DNA of 64,000 nt from Brassica napus (Eukaryota; Streptophyta; Magnoliopsida; Brassicales; Brassicaceae), in assembly GCF_020379485.1 (NCBI RefSeq), contig NW_026016831.1:55358-119357 (forward strand), read 5' to 3'. The position numbers and the translations under genes are program-made. Under the pieces are notes generated by a model. That model was not told the origin of the DNA and made no database searches. It saw nothing but the letters and a program-made list of their open reading frames with translations. This document shows, piece after piece, positions 42,999-54,872 of this stretch; within the stretch, counting starts at the first letter, position 1; each line of letters begins with the position of its first letter.

Positions 42999-45949
42999 TC
43001 AGCTCCTTCTCTTCCCAAGATCAATGAGGCCCAACCTGATGTGAATGGACTCCATTGTCTTCTGTCTTGCAGCCTTGGTGAACACATCAGCCAACTGATC
43101 TTCACTCCTCGTGTAACATGGCAAGATGACTCCTAGAATGATCATTTGCCTCACCTTGTGGCAATCAACTTCAATGTGCTTGGTTCTCTCATGAAACACC
43201 GAGTTGGATGCAATGTGAATGGCTGCTTGGTTATCACAATGCATTGTCATTGGCGTGGCTTGATCAATCTCCAAATGCTTCAAGATGCCTTTGATCCATA
43301 CCAATTCGTTGGTAAGCTTCAGCATAGCTCTATACTCAGCTTCTGCGCTTGAGCAAGAGACCACCTTCTGCTTCTTACTCTTCCATGTCACCAAGTTGCC
43401 TCCAATGAATGTGCAATAGCCTGTGGTTGATCTCCTGTCTGTTCTATCACCAGCCCAATCTGCATCACAGTATCCCACCACTTCAGAGCTTCCATTGCAA
43501 CCCATCCATACTCCTTGATCAGGTGAGCCATTGAGATACATCAAGATCCTCTCCACCATGCGCCAATGATGCTCCTTAGGAACTTGCATGTGTTGACTCA
43601 CCTGATTCACAGCAAAACAAATGTCAGGTCTAGTTATGGTAAGATAAATCAATTTGCCAACTAGTTTTCTATAGAGTTTAGGATCCTGATAAGGTTTGCT
43701 GTCTTCAATCTCCCCCTCTCGTGGGACTTTGTAGCCATCCTCCATAGGCATCCTTGCAGTCTTGCCTCCATAAGCACCTGCACCTTTCAAAAGATCAAGT
43801 GTATACTTCCTTTGGGACATGAATAAACCTTCCTTGGATCTACATATCTCAATTCCAAGAAAGTATTTCATTTCACCCAAATGTTTAATCTCAAACATGG
43901 ATTTAATGAACTCCTTGGTTGCTATGATACCTTCCTTATCACTTCCTGTGATAATGATATCATCAACATACACAAGAAGTGCAATCATACCTGAGGGAGT
44001 TGTGAGTGTGAAGAGAGTGTGGTCTAGTTCAGACTTCTTGAAGCCACGGCCATTCAGAGTAGTGCTCAGCTTGTTGTACCAAGCCCTTGGTGATTACTTC
44101 AGCCCATAGATAGCTTTCTTCAATCTTAACACATTCCCTTTCTTCACTAAGTGTTCCAGACCTGGAGGTGGATGCATATATACTTCATCCTCAAGTTCAC
44201 CTTGTAAGAATGCATTCTTCACATCCATTTGCCATAACCCCCATCCAAGATTCACAGCCAAGCTTAATACAATCCTTATTGTATGTAGTTTAGCTACTGG
44301 TGCAAAGGTTTCTATGTAATCTTCTCCATAAGTTTGAGTGAAACCTCTTGCTACTAGCCTTGACTTCTTCCTCTCAACCTTTCCATCAGCCTTATACTTG
44401 ATTGTGAATATCCATTTACTACTCACAGCCTTCTTCCCTTTTGGTAACTCACTCTCATACCATGTATCATTCTTGATCATGGCTCCTGCCTCAGCTCCAA
44501 CTGATTCCTTCCATTCTTTATCCATGATTGCTTCTTCATAGCTTCTTGGAATATAGTTCTCATCCAAGTTAACCATGAACGCACAATGTTCTTCAGGGTA
44601 TTGAGCAAAGGAACACACAACTCGAGAAGGATCCTCCACAGCTTGGGCATTGTAGTACACTCGCGTGTTTACCCAAGAGGAAGGATCCTTTCTAATCCTT
44701 GTGCTTCTCCTCAATACAGGTTGTTCTTGCACTTGAACCTGCTCATCTTGTATATGCGGTTCTTGTGCTTCACTGTGATGTTCTTCATCTCCTTGGTCTT
44801 GCTCACCTTGATGATGAGAACCTGAGTTGAACTCTTCTCCTTCTTCACTCAAGCCGACTCCTTCTTGGCCATTTTCTTGAGTTTCAGGTTCACTTCCCCC
44901 CTCATGATCAAGGTGAGGTGTTTGAGCAGCTCTTCTTGGTTCATTTGAGCTCTCTTCTGGTTGTCTACTTCTTGTGGACTGATCCTGATTCATCTTGATA
45001 CCAAGACCTTCCAAAATCACTCTTAAGACTCCAGCCTTATCTGATGTAAGATCCCTCAAGTCTTCTTGATTCTTCTCTTCATAGTATCCTCTTTCTTCAA
45101 TGAACTTCACATCTCTAGATACAAGTACCCTTCTAGCTTCTGGATCATAACACTTATATCCTTTTTGAGTTGTTGAGTAGCCAATGAACATTGCCTTTCT
45201 GCTTCTTGCTTCTAGCTTGTTCCTCAACTCTCCTGGTACCAACACATAACACAAGCATCCAAACACTCTCATATATGTCAAAGATGGCTTGCGCTGGTTC
45301 AGTACCTCAAATGGTGCTTGATCCTTCAATACCCTTGTAGGTATTCGGTTGATTAGATAGCAAGCAGTGGATACAGCATCACTCCAGAATCTTTTAGGTA
45401 CATTAGCTTGGAACATTAATGACCGAGCCACCTCCATCAAGTGCCTGTTCTTCCTCTCAGCTACACCATTCTGTTGTGGTGTGTAGGGGCAGCTTGTTTG
45501 ATGAAGTATTCCATGATGATCTAGATGGCTTTTGAACGCATAGCTTGTGTATTCTCCTCCATTATCTGATCTCAAAATTTTAATCTTAGCATGATAATGG
45601 TTAGTCACATAAGCTTGAAAGTTCTTGAATGCATTTATCACCCTATCTTTTGATGGAATTAGTGTTAACCAGGTGTATTTAGATTTTTCATCAATGAATG
45701 TGACAAAGTACTTATTATTATCTCTAGAGAAACTAGGTGCAGTCCACACATCAGTATGAATCAAATCAAAGCAATTTTCATAAACAGTAGATGTTCTTGG
45801 AAACACATTCTTACAATGCTTGCCTAAAATGCAAGCTTCACACTTATCATTTTCAAAAACCACACCTGGTAACATTAAGTTTAAAGCCCTCTCATGGGGA
45901 TGACCTAGTCTAGCATGCCACAATGCATTTTTATTCAAACTAGAAGAAG
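42999..45949 (-). pseudogene. integrase, reverse transcriptase and RNase H of element E, one nonsense codon
   Basis: The minus-strand coding begins at the CentBr junction with SSLNKNALWHARLGHPH (GAG-pre-integrase). It continues through a DD35E integrase (HTDVW, RSDNGGEY, NGVAERKNR), an acidic linker and reverse transcriptase, with YVDD near 43970, to RNase H and TGA at 42999-43001. A TAA at 44094-44096 replaces the Gln codon in YGLKQSPRAWY and cuts RT before the YVDD motif. Upstream, the frame stays open into the satellite and reaches an ATG at 46055. The first residues of that longer frame are translated CentBr and not retrotransposon protein. Gag and protease are not joined to it. Confidence 0.9.
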
Positions 45950-47473
45950 TTGTGCTATTACCAAACTGAGAAACTAGAATCAACTGATTTGAAAGTGGGA
46001 TAACTTCTTCATGCCAACTCCTATGAGATTTATTCAACTTCCTGGTGATTCTCAACCACTTTACGTATCCAAATCAAGCTTCTTACAAAGAGATTCATCC
46101 TGGTTTGATTGGAACAACGAAGAAGCTGTGCTATTCCCAAACTGGGAAACTGGAATCACCTGATTTGAAAGTGGGATAACTTCTTCATGCCAACTCCTAT
46201 GAGATTTATTCAACTTCCTGGTGATTCTCCACCACTTTATGTATCCAAATAAGGCTTCTTAAAAAGAGATTCATCCTGGTTTGATTAGAACGACGAAGAA
46301 GCTGTGCTATTCCCAAACTGGGAAACTGGAATCACCTGATTTGAAAGTGGGATAACTTCTTCATCCCAAGTCCTATGAGATTTATTCAACTTCCTGGTGA
46401 TTCTCCACCACTTTATGTATCCAAATCAAGCTTCTTACAAGGAGATTCATCCTGGTTTGATTGGAACGACGAAGAAGCTGTGCAATTCCCAAACTGGGAA
46501 ACTGGAATCACCTGATTTGAAAGGGGGATAACTTCTTCATGCCAACTCCTATGAGATTTATTCAACTTCCTGGTGATTCTCCACCACTTTATGTATCCAA
46601 ATCAAGCTTCTTAAAAAGAGATTCATCCTGGTTTGATTGGAACGACGAAGAAGCTGTGCTATTCCCAAACTGGGAAACTGGAATCACCTGATTTGAAAGT
46701 GGGATAACTTCTTCATCCCAACTCCTATGAGATTTATTCAACTTCCTGGTGATTCTCCACCACTTTATGTATCGAAATAAAGCTTCTTACAAAGAGATTC
46801 ATCCTGGTTTGATTGGAACGACGACGAAGCTGTTCTATTACCAAACTGGGAAACTGGAATCAACTGATTTGAAAGTGGGATAACTTCTTCATGCCAACTC
46901 CTATGAGATTTATTCAACTTCCCAGTGATTCTCCACCACTTTACGTATCCAAATCAAGCTTCTTACAAAGAGATTCATCCTGGTTTGATTGGAACGACGA
47001 AGAAGCTGTGCTATTCCCAAACTGGGAAACTGGAATCACCTGATTTGAAAGTGGGATAACTTCTTCATGCCAACTCCTATGAGATTTATTCAACTTCCTG
47101 GAGATTTTCCACCACTTTATGTATCCAAATCAAGCTTCTTACAAAGAGATTCATCCTGGTTTGATTGGAACGACGAAGAAGCTGTGCTATTCCCAAACTG
47201 AGAAACTGGAATCACCTGATTTGAAAGTAGGATAACTTCTTCATGCCAACTCCTATGAGATTTATTCAACTTCCTGGAGATTTTCCACCACTTTATGTAT
47301 CCAAATCAAGCTTCTTACAAAGAGATTCATCCTGGTTTGATTGGAACGACGAAGAAGCTGTGCTATTCCCAAACTGGGAAACTGGAATCACCTGATTTGA
47401 AAGTGGGATAACTTCTTCATCCTAAGTCCTATGAGATTTATTCAACTTCCTGGTGATTCTCCACCACATTATG
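45943..47473 (-). repeat. CentBr-type centromeric satellite, about 8.7 copies of a 176-bp unit
   Basis: The sequence GTATCCAAAT or a close variant recurs at 46065, 46241, 46417, 46593, 46769, 46945, 47121 and 47297, every step exactly 176 bp, and the array is cut at 47473. On the minus strand the unit reads AAGCTTGATTTGGATACA and onward, which I recognise from memory as the Brassica CentBr monomer. Copies differ by a few substitutions each. The left edge shares GAAGAAG (45943-45949) with the adjoining retrotransposon; the right edge is the LTR end of S. Confidence 0.88.
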
Positions 47474-47997
47474 TAATAGATTTAGTGATTTAAAGAGTGA
47501 TTAAGTTTAATCTGAGAATTAAAGAGATTGGAGATTAAGAACAAGAGAGAGAGAGAGACTCAAAACTCCATTACTTGATTAATGAGAGAGTTTACAACAT
47601 ATATAGATTAGAGATTCATATTTTCGTCCAGGTTCAGTCTAGTTAGGATAAGAAGCATGTGTAGTCAAAGATGCCTTATTCAAACCAGCCAATAAGGTTC
47701 CTCACATGCTTGGGTATCTTGCTTTAGCTTTCCAGCTGGTGCCAGCCTGTCTAAAGCTCTCTTCCCTTGACCAGACCTTATCCAAACTCCTCCTTGCTTA
47801 TCCAGACTCCTCCTGTCGTGTTACACTCTCCAAATGGATGCAGGGTAACTTCCCAAGTCTTTTAACTTAGTTACCACAGTAACATTAAAGTTACTGTGGT
47901 AAATCTCCAAAGTTACTACCTGCTCCAAATCCCTTCCTCTATCCATGTATCAACTCTTCATCTCCTCATCTCAACACTTTATTCTCTTATCTCAACA
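47474..47997 (-). repeat. 3' LTR of element S (524 bp)
   Basis: On the minus strand it begins TGTTGAGATAAGAG, repeats TGTTGAGATGAGG some 20 bp later, carries the ACCACAGTAAC/GTTACTGTGGT inverted repeat near 47870-47903, and ends AATCTATTA. Confidence 0.9.
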
Positions 47998-48144
47998 CTC
48001 CCCCTCAAGCTTGACCATGTGAAACAAGTCAAGCTTGGAAGAACCATGAGATCTCCCTCATTAAAACCTCATTAAGGAAAACCCATTGGGACAAAACCTT
48101 AATGAGGAAAGAGTAGAGATCACATGATCAGGAGAGTGTATAGA

Positions 48145-51100
48145 CTAGTCCTTAGGCGAGAGATCAATGAGTCCTAACCTGATGTGTATGGACTCCATTG
48201 TCTTTTGCCTTGCTGCCTTTGTGAACACATCTGCTAACTGATCCTCACTCCGAGTATAACAAGGTAGAATCACTCCAAGAATCATCATCTGCCTCACCTT
48301 GTGACAATCAACCTCAATGTGCTTTGTTCTCTCATGGAACACAGAATTAGATGCAATGTGGATAGCTGCTTGATTATCACAATGCATTGTCATTGGCGTT
48401 GCTTGAATAATCTCTAGATGCTTCAAAATCCCTTTTATCCACACTAGCTCATTTGTAAGCTTCAGCATTGCTCTATACTCGGCCTCAGCACTGGAGCAAG
48501 ACACTACCTTCTGTTTCTTACTCTTCCAAGTGACTAAGTTACCACCAATGAATGTACAATAGCCTGTGGTTGATCTTCTGTCTGCTCGGTCTCCAGCCCA
48601 ATCTGCATCACAGTAGCCTACAACCTCAGTACTCTTGTTACATCCCATCCATACTCCAAGACCAGTAGTTCCATTCAGATACATCAAGATCCTTTCCACC
48701 ATCCGCCAATGGTGCTCCTTAGGAACTTGCATGTGTTGACTGACTTGATTCACCGCAAAACACACATCAGGTCTAGTAATGGTAAGATAAATCAACTTCC
48801 CCACCAGCTTCCTATATAGCTTAGGATCATGGAACGGCTTGCTATCCTCAATCTCCCCCTCACGTGGAACCTTGTAACCATCCTCCATTGGCATCTTGGC
48901 TGTCTTTCCTCCATAGGCATCTGCTCCCTTCAAGAGATCAATCACATACTTCCTTTGGGACATAAACAATCCTTCCTTTGATCTGCATATCTCAATCCCA
49001 AGAAAATACTTCATTTCCCCCAAGTCTTTAATTTCAAAGCTTGCCTTGAGATACTCCTTTGTAGCCTTAATACCTTCCTTATCACTGCCTGTGATGATGA
49101 TATCATCCACATACACAAGCAACACCACAATACCAGATGAGGTGGTTAGGGTAAAGAGAGTGTGATCCAATTCTGACTTTCTGAACCCTCTCCCATTCAG
49201 TGTAGTACTCAACTTGTTGTACCATGCCCTTGGAGACTGCTTGAGACCATAGATAGCTTTCCTCAACCTCAACACATTACCCTTCTTTACTAGATGTTCA
49301 AGACCTGGTGGTGGATGCATGTATACTTCATCTTCTAACTCTCCTTGAAGGAATGCATTCTTCACATCCATTTGCCACAAATCCCACTCAAGATTCACAG
49401 CTAAAGATAATACAATCCTGATAGTATGAAGTTTAGCCACAGGAGCAAAGGTCTCAACATAGTCCTCACCATATGTCTGAGTAAATCCTCTTGCCACCAA
49501 CCTAGACTTGCGCCTCTCTATTCTTCCATCAGGATGAAACTTGATTGTGAACACCCATTTACTAGTCACTGCCTTCTTCCCTTTAGGCAGCTCACTCTCA
49601 TACCATGTTTCATTCTTAATCATGGCTCCGGACTCATCAGCAACTGAATCTCTCCACTCCTTTAAAGCCATAGCTTCTTCATATGTCCTTGGAATATAGC
49701 TCTCATCCAAGCTTACTGTGAAGGCTGTATGCTCGTCTGGAAACTCTGCAAAGGAACACATGGCTTGAGAAGGATGCTCCACAGCCTGGGCATTGTAGTA
49801 CACTCTCGTGTTTACCCAGTTGGAAGCATCTCTCTTCACCCTTGTGCTCCTCCTTAGCTCCTGAACTTGTTCTTCTTGTGGCTCTTGCCCATCTTCACTT
49901 GATTGAGCACCACTCTCATTTGAACCATTAGGATCTCCTTCCCACTCTCCACTCTCATCTGAGCCAGTAGACTCTCTTTGCCCATCTCCACTAGACTGAG
50001 CACCAGTCTCTACTTCCTGTGTCACCTCTTGATTATGCTGGCCTGAATCTTCTTGATTTTGCACTTGCTCATGAGATTCAGTTCCATTCCCCCTCTCATG
50101 ATCAAGAGGAGTTGCTCTTTCAGCTTCACTAGTCGAATTGGAAGACTCTCTTCTTCCAGATTCCTGATCCTGGGATAACCCTATCCCTAGCTTCTCCAAC
50201 ATCACCCTCAGTGTTGTTGCTCTATCAGATGGAGCTTGAGACAAATCCTTCAGATTTTCCCACTCCTTTTCTTCATAATACCCTTTTGATTCAATAAACT
50301 TCACTTCTCTAGATACCATCACTCTCCTTGCTTCAGGATCATAGCACTTGTATCCCTTCTGAGTGATAGAGTATCCAATGAACATAGCCTTAGTACTCTT
50401 TGCCTCCAGCTTGTTTCTCTGTTCTCCTGGGGTCATGACATAGCATACACATCCAAATACTCGTAGGTGATCAATAAATGGCTTGCTCTTATTCAGCACC
50501 TCAAATGGAGACAGATTCTTCAGTATCTTGGTTGGGACTCGGTTGATGAGATAGCAAGCAGTCTGTACAGCATCTCCCCAAAAACGTTTTGGGACATTTG
50601 CATGAAACATCATCGACCTAGCAACCTCCATCAAGTGCCTATTCTTCCTCTCAGCTACACCATTCTGCTGTGGTGTGTAGGGACAACTGGTCTGATGCAC
50701 AATCCCATGCTTGGCTAGATGACTCTTAAAGGCATTGCTGATGTATTCACCTCCGTTGTCTGATCTCAGTACCTTCACAGTGGCATTGTATTGATTAGAT
50801 ACATATGCTTGGAAGTTCATAAAAGCTTCTAGCACCCTATCTTTAGATGGAAGCAATGTGAGCCATGTATACTTAGACTTCTCATCAATGAATGTCACAA
50901 AGTATTTATGGCTGTCTCTAGACATGCATGGAGCGGTCCACACATCCGAGTGAACTAGATCAAAGCAATGCTCATAAGTAGTCTCAGATGTTGGAAAAAC
51001 AGTCCTACAATGCTTTCCTAATATGCATGCTTCACAATTCAAGTGATTGAATGACATATTAGGGATTATCAATTCAATGGCACGAGCATGAGGATGTCCT

Positions 51101-52445
51101 AATCTAGCATGCCAAGTAATACTATCAATCTTCTCAGCAGTACTACTCAAGCAAATAGAATCAAAGGGATTAGAGGTCTTAGCCAAGTTGAGGTGATATA
51201 GCTGATTCTTGCTGTCTCCTCTGCCAATGACTCTCCCAGTCTTCAAATCTTGAAACTCCACTTCATCAGGTCTGAATACTACTTGACAATCAAGATCAAT
51301 GGTAGCTTTCTTCACAGATAATAGATTTGAAGTGAACTGAGGCATGTAGAAGGCAGTTGTGTCCTTCTCAAACAGTTTTAGCTTTCCCACTCCTTCTATT
51401 GGGATCATGGCACCATTAGCTATCATAACACTCCCTGTTGCAGCCTTGATCTCACTTATAAGCCTCCTATCACTGATCATATGATGACTTGCTCCAGAAT
51501 CAATCACAATTGGTTTAGAAGCTCCGGATTGTATAGCCTGCTTCCTGCTTGCTGCTAAGGCTTGTACTTGTTCCATGAACACTCTCCATTCTTTCCTGGT
51601 GATGCGATCATCAGCTCTACTCCCTTTCTCCTGCTCTTTTAACACCCCACTGTCTTCTACTGATTTCCCCATGTAGGCTGAGTAAGAACACTCTCCCACA
51701 ACTCTCTTTCTACCCTTTCCTATGTTGATAGAGGCTTTGGATAGCATTCTGCACCTCCTCCTCTTCCGGAAGCCCTCACTCCTACTCCCGGTTAGCCTCC
51801 ATGAGCTCTCACTCCTACTCATGGTTAGCTTCTGGAAGCTCTCACTCCTACTCCCAGTTGGCTTCCATGAGCTCTCACTCCTACTCATGGTTAGCCTCTC
51901 ATCATCTCTCATTATCCCATACGCCCTTCTTATAAGCACACAGACCTCTTCCATTTCCGGAAGCTGTTCCCTCTTAGAACCATCTCCACCAGCCACCCAT
52001 ATGATGACTCCATACTCGCCAAGAGCTTCAGCACCGTCGCTTGCTCTTGTGTAGTATCCCCATCCACATGAGATCTCAACCCTTGTAGTTCAACCCACAA
52101 ATGTTGTAGCTTCCTCACATGGTTATTAAACCCTTCTCTTCCTGGTTTAACTTCACTAATCACCTTCTTGACTTCATACACTCTCCTAAGACTGATCTTG
52201 TCCTCATAAACATCTTCAATCTTCTCAAGCAGTGTACTTTCTTCAAGACTGAAGCAATCTCCACTTGTTTTTCTTGCTGTCTGATCTTTCTCAGCAGCTT
52301 TACCCTTCAAAGACTCTTCCTTCTCATGGTTTCTCCAAACTCCACAACTTTTCAGAGTTGTTTTCATCTGTGAGAACCACCCCCACTCATTCCCTCTCTC
52401 TTTCTTCTCTTCACTCCTTGTTGTACCAGATTGAAGCAGCTCCAT
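48145..52445 (-). pseudogene. Copia gag-pol polyprotein, element S, one frameshift
   Basis: The start MELLQSGTT (ATG ending at 52445) matches N1. Gag is group 3, and its frame is broken in a C run at about 51966-51972, where S has one C fewer than N1. The next frame carries the rest: the Ser/Arg repeat (MSRSESSW/GSRSES), protease IDSGASHH, GAG-pre-integrase, DD35E integrase, linker, reverse transcriptase (YVDDIIITGS) and RNase H, ending at 48145. The gag-to-integrase half matches N1, but RT and RNase H match groups 1 and 2 better (DAYGGKTAKMPMEDGYKVP, SIHIRLGLIDL). Apart from the single-base loss no stop is seen. Confidence 0.92.
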
Positions 52446-52683
52446 AATCTCACACGCCAATCTTAACCACAAGCTAGACCCCTCTTCTGACCTTGTCAAA
52501 CACCTAAAGAGACTCCCTTGAAGCTGACTCTCCAAAAGAAACACCAACAGACACAAACTTGACTTTTAAAGGATCTAGCTCTTGAAAAATCTCAAGAACT
52601 CTCAAGAACACTCAAGAACACTCAAGAACATTTGGAACCACGAAATCACTCTCTCCTTTTAAAGGAACCTGGCTCTGATACCA

Positions 52684-53208
52684 TAATAGATTTAGTGATT
52701 TAAAGAGTGATTAAGTTTAATCTGAGAATTAAAGAGATTGGAGATTAAGAACAAGAGAGAGAGAGAGACTCAAAACTCCATTTACTTGATTAATGAGAGA
52801 GTTTACAACATATATAGATTAGAGATTCATATTTTCGTCCACGTTCAGTCTAGTTAGGATAAGAAGCATGTGTAGTCAAAGATGCCTTATTCAAACCAGC
52901 CAATAAGGTTCCTCACATGCTTGGGTATCTTGCTTTAGCTTTCCAGCTGGTGCCAGCCTGTCTAAAGCTCTCTTCCCTTGACCAGACCTTATCCAAACTC
53001 CTCCTTGCTTATCCAGACTCCTCCTGTCGTGTTACACTCTCCAAATGGATGCAGGGTAACTTCCCAAGTCTTTTAACTTAGTTACCACAGTAACATTAAA
53101 GTTACTGTGGTAAATCTCCAAAGTTACTACCTGCTCCAAATCCCTTCCTCTATCCATGTATCAACTCTTCATCTCCTCATCTCAACACTTTATTCTCTTA
53201 TCTCAACA
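52684..53208 (-). repeat. 5' LTR of element S (525 bp)
   Basis: It starts TAATAGATTT next to the PBS and ends CTCAACA at 53208. E's gag coding follows immediately (TCCTGAACCTCC). Confidence 0.92.
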
Positions 53209-53623
53209 TCCTGAACCTCCCCAAATGCTTTGTAAACTCCATGTCATCTTGGGTTAACTCGTTGATTGCCTTCTTGACTTCAAACACTCGGTTCAGGTTA
53301 GAAACATTTCCATACACCTTCTTCAGAGTGTCCCACAGCTCCTTGGCTGTCTCACAGTAGCTATAAGCATCTAGGATAGCCGGTTCCAAAGAGGCATGAA
53401 GGACTGACATCACCATCATGTCTTCTTGTTGCCACTTCTCCACAACACTCTCCTCGGAGCTCTCTGCGTCACCCTCTTGAGTAATCGCCCTTGGAGCTTC
53501 ACCAGCTGTGATATGCTTCCACAAACCCTTGCTTCCCACAGCAGTCTTCACCATCCTAGACCAGACTAGGTAGTTGCTTCCTTTGAATGTCACCGCGACC
53601 TTCATCTTCATAACACTTTCCAT
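53209..53623 (-). pseudogene. gag N-terminus of element E, about 138 codons
   Basis: The frame starts MESVMKMKVAVTFKG and contains YLVWSRMVKTAVGSKGLWKH and ELWDTLKKVYG, the same gag type as C. It ends at KHLGRFRM, where S begins. The remaining gag, zinc knuckle and protease are not found anywhere in E, so they were deleted when the CentBr block or S arrived. The 5' leader (53624-53868) and PBS are intact. Confidence 0.88.
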
Positions 53624-53886
53624 TTTTAACAGCTTGACGTCTACAGCTTGAACAAACGACTAGATCTTGTACTGAGAACCCACACTGCCCTCTAGAACAC
53701 AGATTTACCCTTGAGTCTTCAAATGAACCTCCCACGGATCACCAAGACACACGCAAAGTACCTTGAGCTTTTGAACTCTCAAGAAACTCTCAAACACACT
53801 CACTTGTTCTCTTAAAGTTTCAAACTTGAATCCTTTAAGAGAGTCACTCACGAACTCAGTTTTTAATCAACCTGGCTCTGATACCA

Positions 53887-54475
53887 TATGAGATTTAAGG
53901 ATGTAAATGATTATCTGAGTTTAGAAAGGATTATAGAAGAGAATAAGAGATTAAGAGACAGATTAGAGACTAATGGAGAATCATAATGAAATGAGTATAG
54001 AGAGAGATTGTTTAGAACTGTCTAATCTTTATTAATGGTCTTGAGTTACAATATATAATAAGGTGAGCTTAGGGTTTCGATCATAAAGGATAAGGAAAGA
54101 ATGTGAAGTCAAAAGGAGGAGGAGCCTATATTTGAATCCGGCCAATGAGCTTCTCCAAGTGTGTGAGGCATCTAGCATCTTCCCATAGATGCTGTTTACT
54201 TTCCAGTCCATGCCAGACTGTCAGTCCGCGCCTCATCCCTTCTCCCTCCGCGGTCTTATCCACTCCAAAGCTTATCCTCCTCTCCACTAAGTTACCTTGG
54301 TAACTTATCTTTACCTTGGTGAGTTTGGTTGATGTCCTATGTACGGATGGTACGGCTTGTACGGCCTTGTACGGATCACTCAACCCAAACTCATCTCTTC
54401 TTCCATACTTCATCTCTTCCTCTAATGCCTTAACTCCCTTAGCTCCTCTTCTCATATACTTAACTCTGATCAACA
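53887..54475 (-). repeat. 5' LTR of element E (589 bp)
   Basis: It matches 42270-42858 with about one difference (GGAAAGAATG against GGAAAGCATG). It ends CAACA at 54475, followed by GTAAG. Confidence 0.92.
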
Positions 54476-54480
54476 GTAAG

Positions 54481-54867
54481 CATGTGGAGTCAATGGCCAT
54501 TTCAAACTCGTCCAATGAGGTGAGCCGCGCGTGTGAGCCTTCATTAGCTGGCTCATACCTTTTGCTTTTCCGTGTCCAGCTGTGCCAGCCTGTCCAAGAC
54601 TCTCCCTTATCCTTTCCAACGGTCTGATCCACCCACAAAGGCCAAGGTAACTTCTCCTCTTTACTTAAGTAACTCGGATAACTTATGGTGAGGTTTGGTT
54701 GAGCTTTGGTCGATCCTATCTTGTACGGCCTGTCCTGTCATGTACGGCCATGTACGGCCTTGTACGGACAGGCTGATCCCAAAGCTCCCAAACCTTCCTA
54801 TCCTTCCTCTTCTTCATTCTACTCAACCCTCATCTCCATTCTTCACTTGACACTCTTCATCTCAACA
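54481..54867 (-). repeat. 5' LTR of element D, right part (U3)
   Basis: It completes the LTR cut by E. It contains the GTAC-rich block near 54723-54770 and ends CTCAACA at 54867, next to CTGAT (54868-54872). Confidence 0.92.
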
Positions 54868-54872
54868 CTGAT

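Larger units (their letters stand above)
47474..53208 (-). mobile_element. Element S: group 3 Copia retrotransposon with a mosaic pol
   Basis: LTRs are 47474-47997 (3') and 52684-53208 (5'), differing by about one base and one indel. PBS (52666-52683) and PPT are present. The flanks do not match: TTATG to the left, in CentBr, and TCCTG to the right, in E's gag. A simple insertion would leave a 5-bp repeat, so at least one side was rearranged. Confidence 0.9.
42270..54475 (-). mobile_element. Element E: group 2 Copia retrotransposon containing a CentBr block and element S
   Basis: Two 589-bp LTRs (3' LTR 42270-42858, 5' LTR 53887-54475) differ at about one position by eye and are flanked by GTAAG at 42265-42269 and 54476-54480. 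Inside, from the 5' end, come the PBS (53869-53886), a gag start (53623-53209), element S (53208-47474), a CentBr block (47473 to about 45943), then GAG-pre-integrase to RNase H. The gag C-terminus, zinc knuckle and protease are missing. Confidence 0.9.
15833..54867 (-). mobile_element. Element D with sibling D2: three-LTR tandem of group 1 Copia elements
   Basis: CTGAT flanks this minus-strand unit on both sides. From right to left it reads: 5' LTR (42056-42269 plus 54481-54867, split by E), PBS, gag-protease-partial integrase (40111-41807 and 28149-28277, split by H), a second LTR (21394-21597 plus 27762-28148, split by F), PBS, a complete gag-pol (16574-21145), PPT and a third LTR (15833-16433). 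D's integrase ends abruptly at AGGTG (28149-28153) against the TG end of the middle LTR. The simplest reading is that D2 inserted into D at AGGTG, after which the two 3' LTRs recombined and deleted the rest of D's pol. Confidence 0.8.

Noticed and set aside
45943..47473. CRISPR-like or gene-internal repeat
   Set aside because: The units are contiguous with no spacers and keep a 176-bp period, as in plant satellites.
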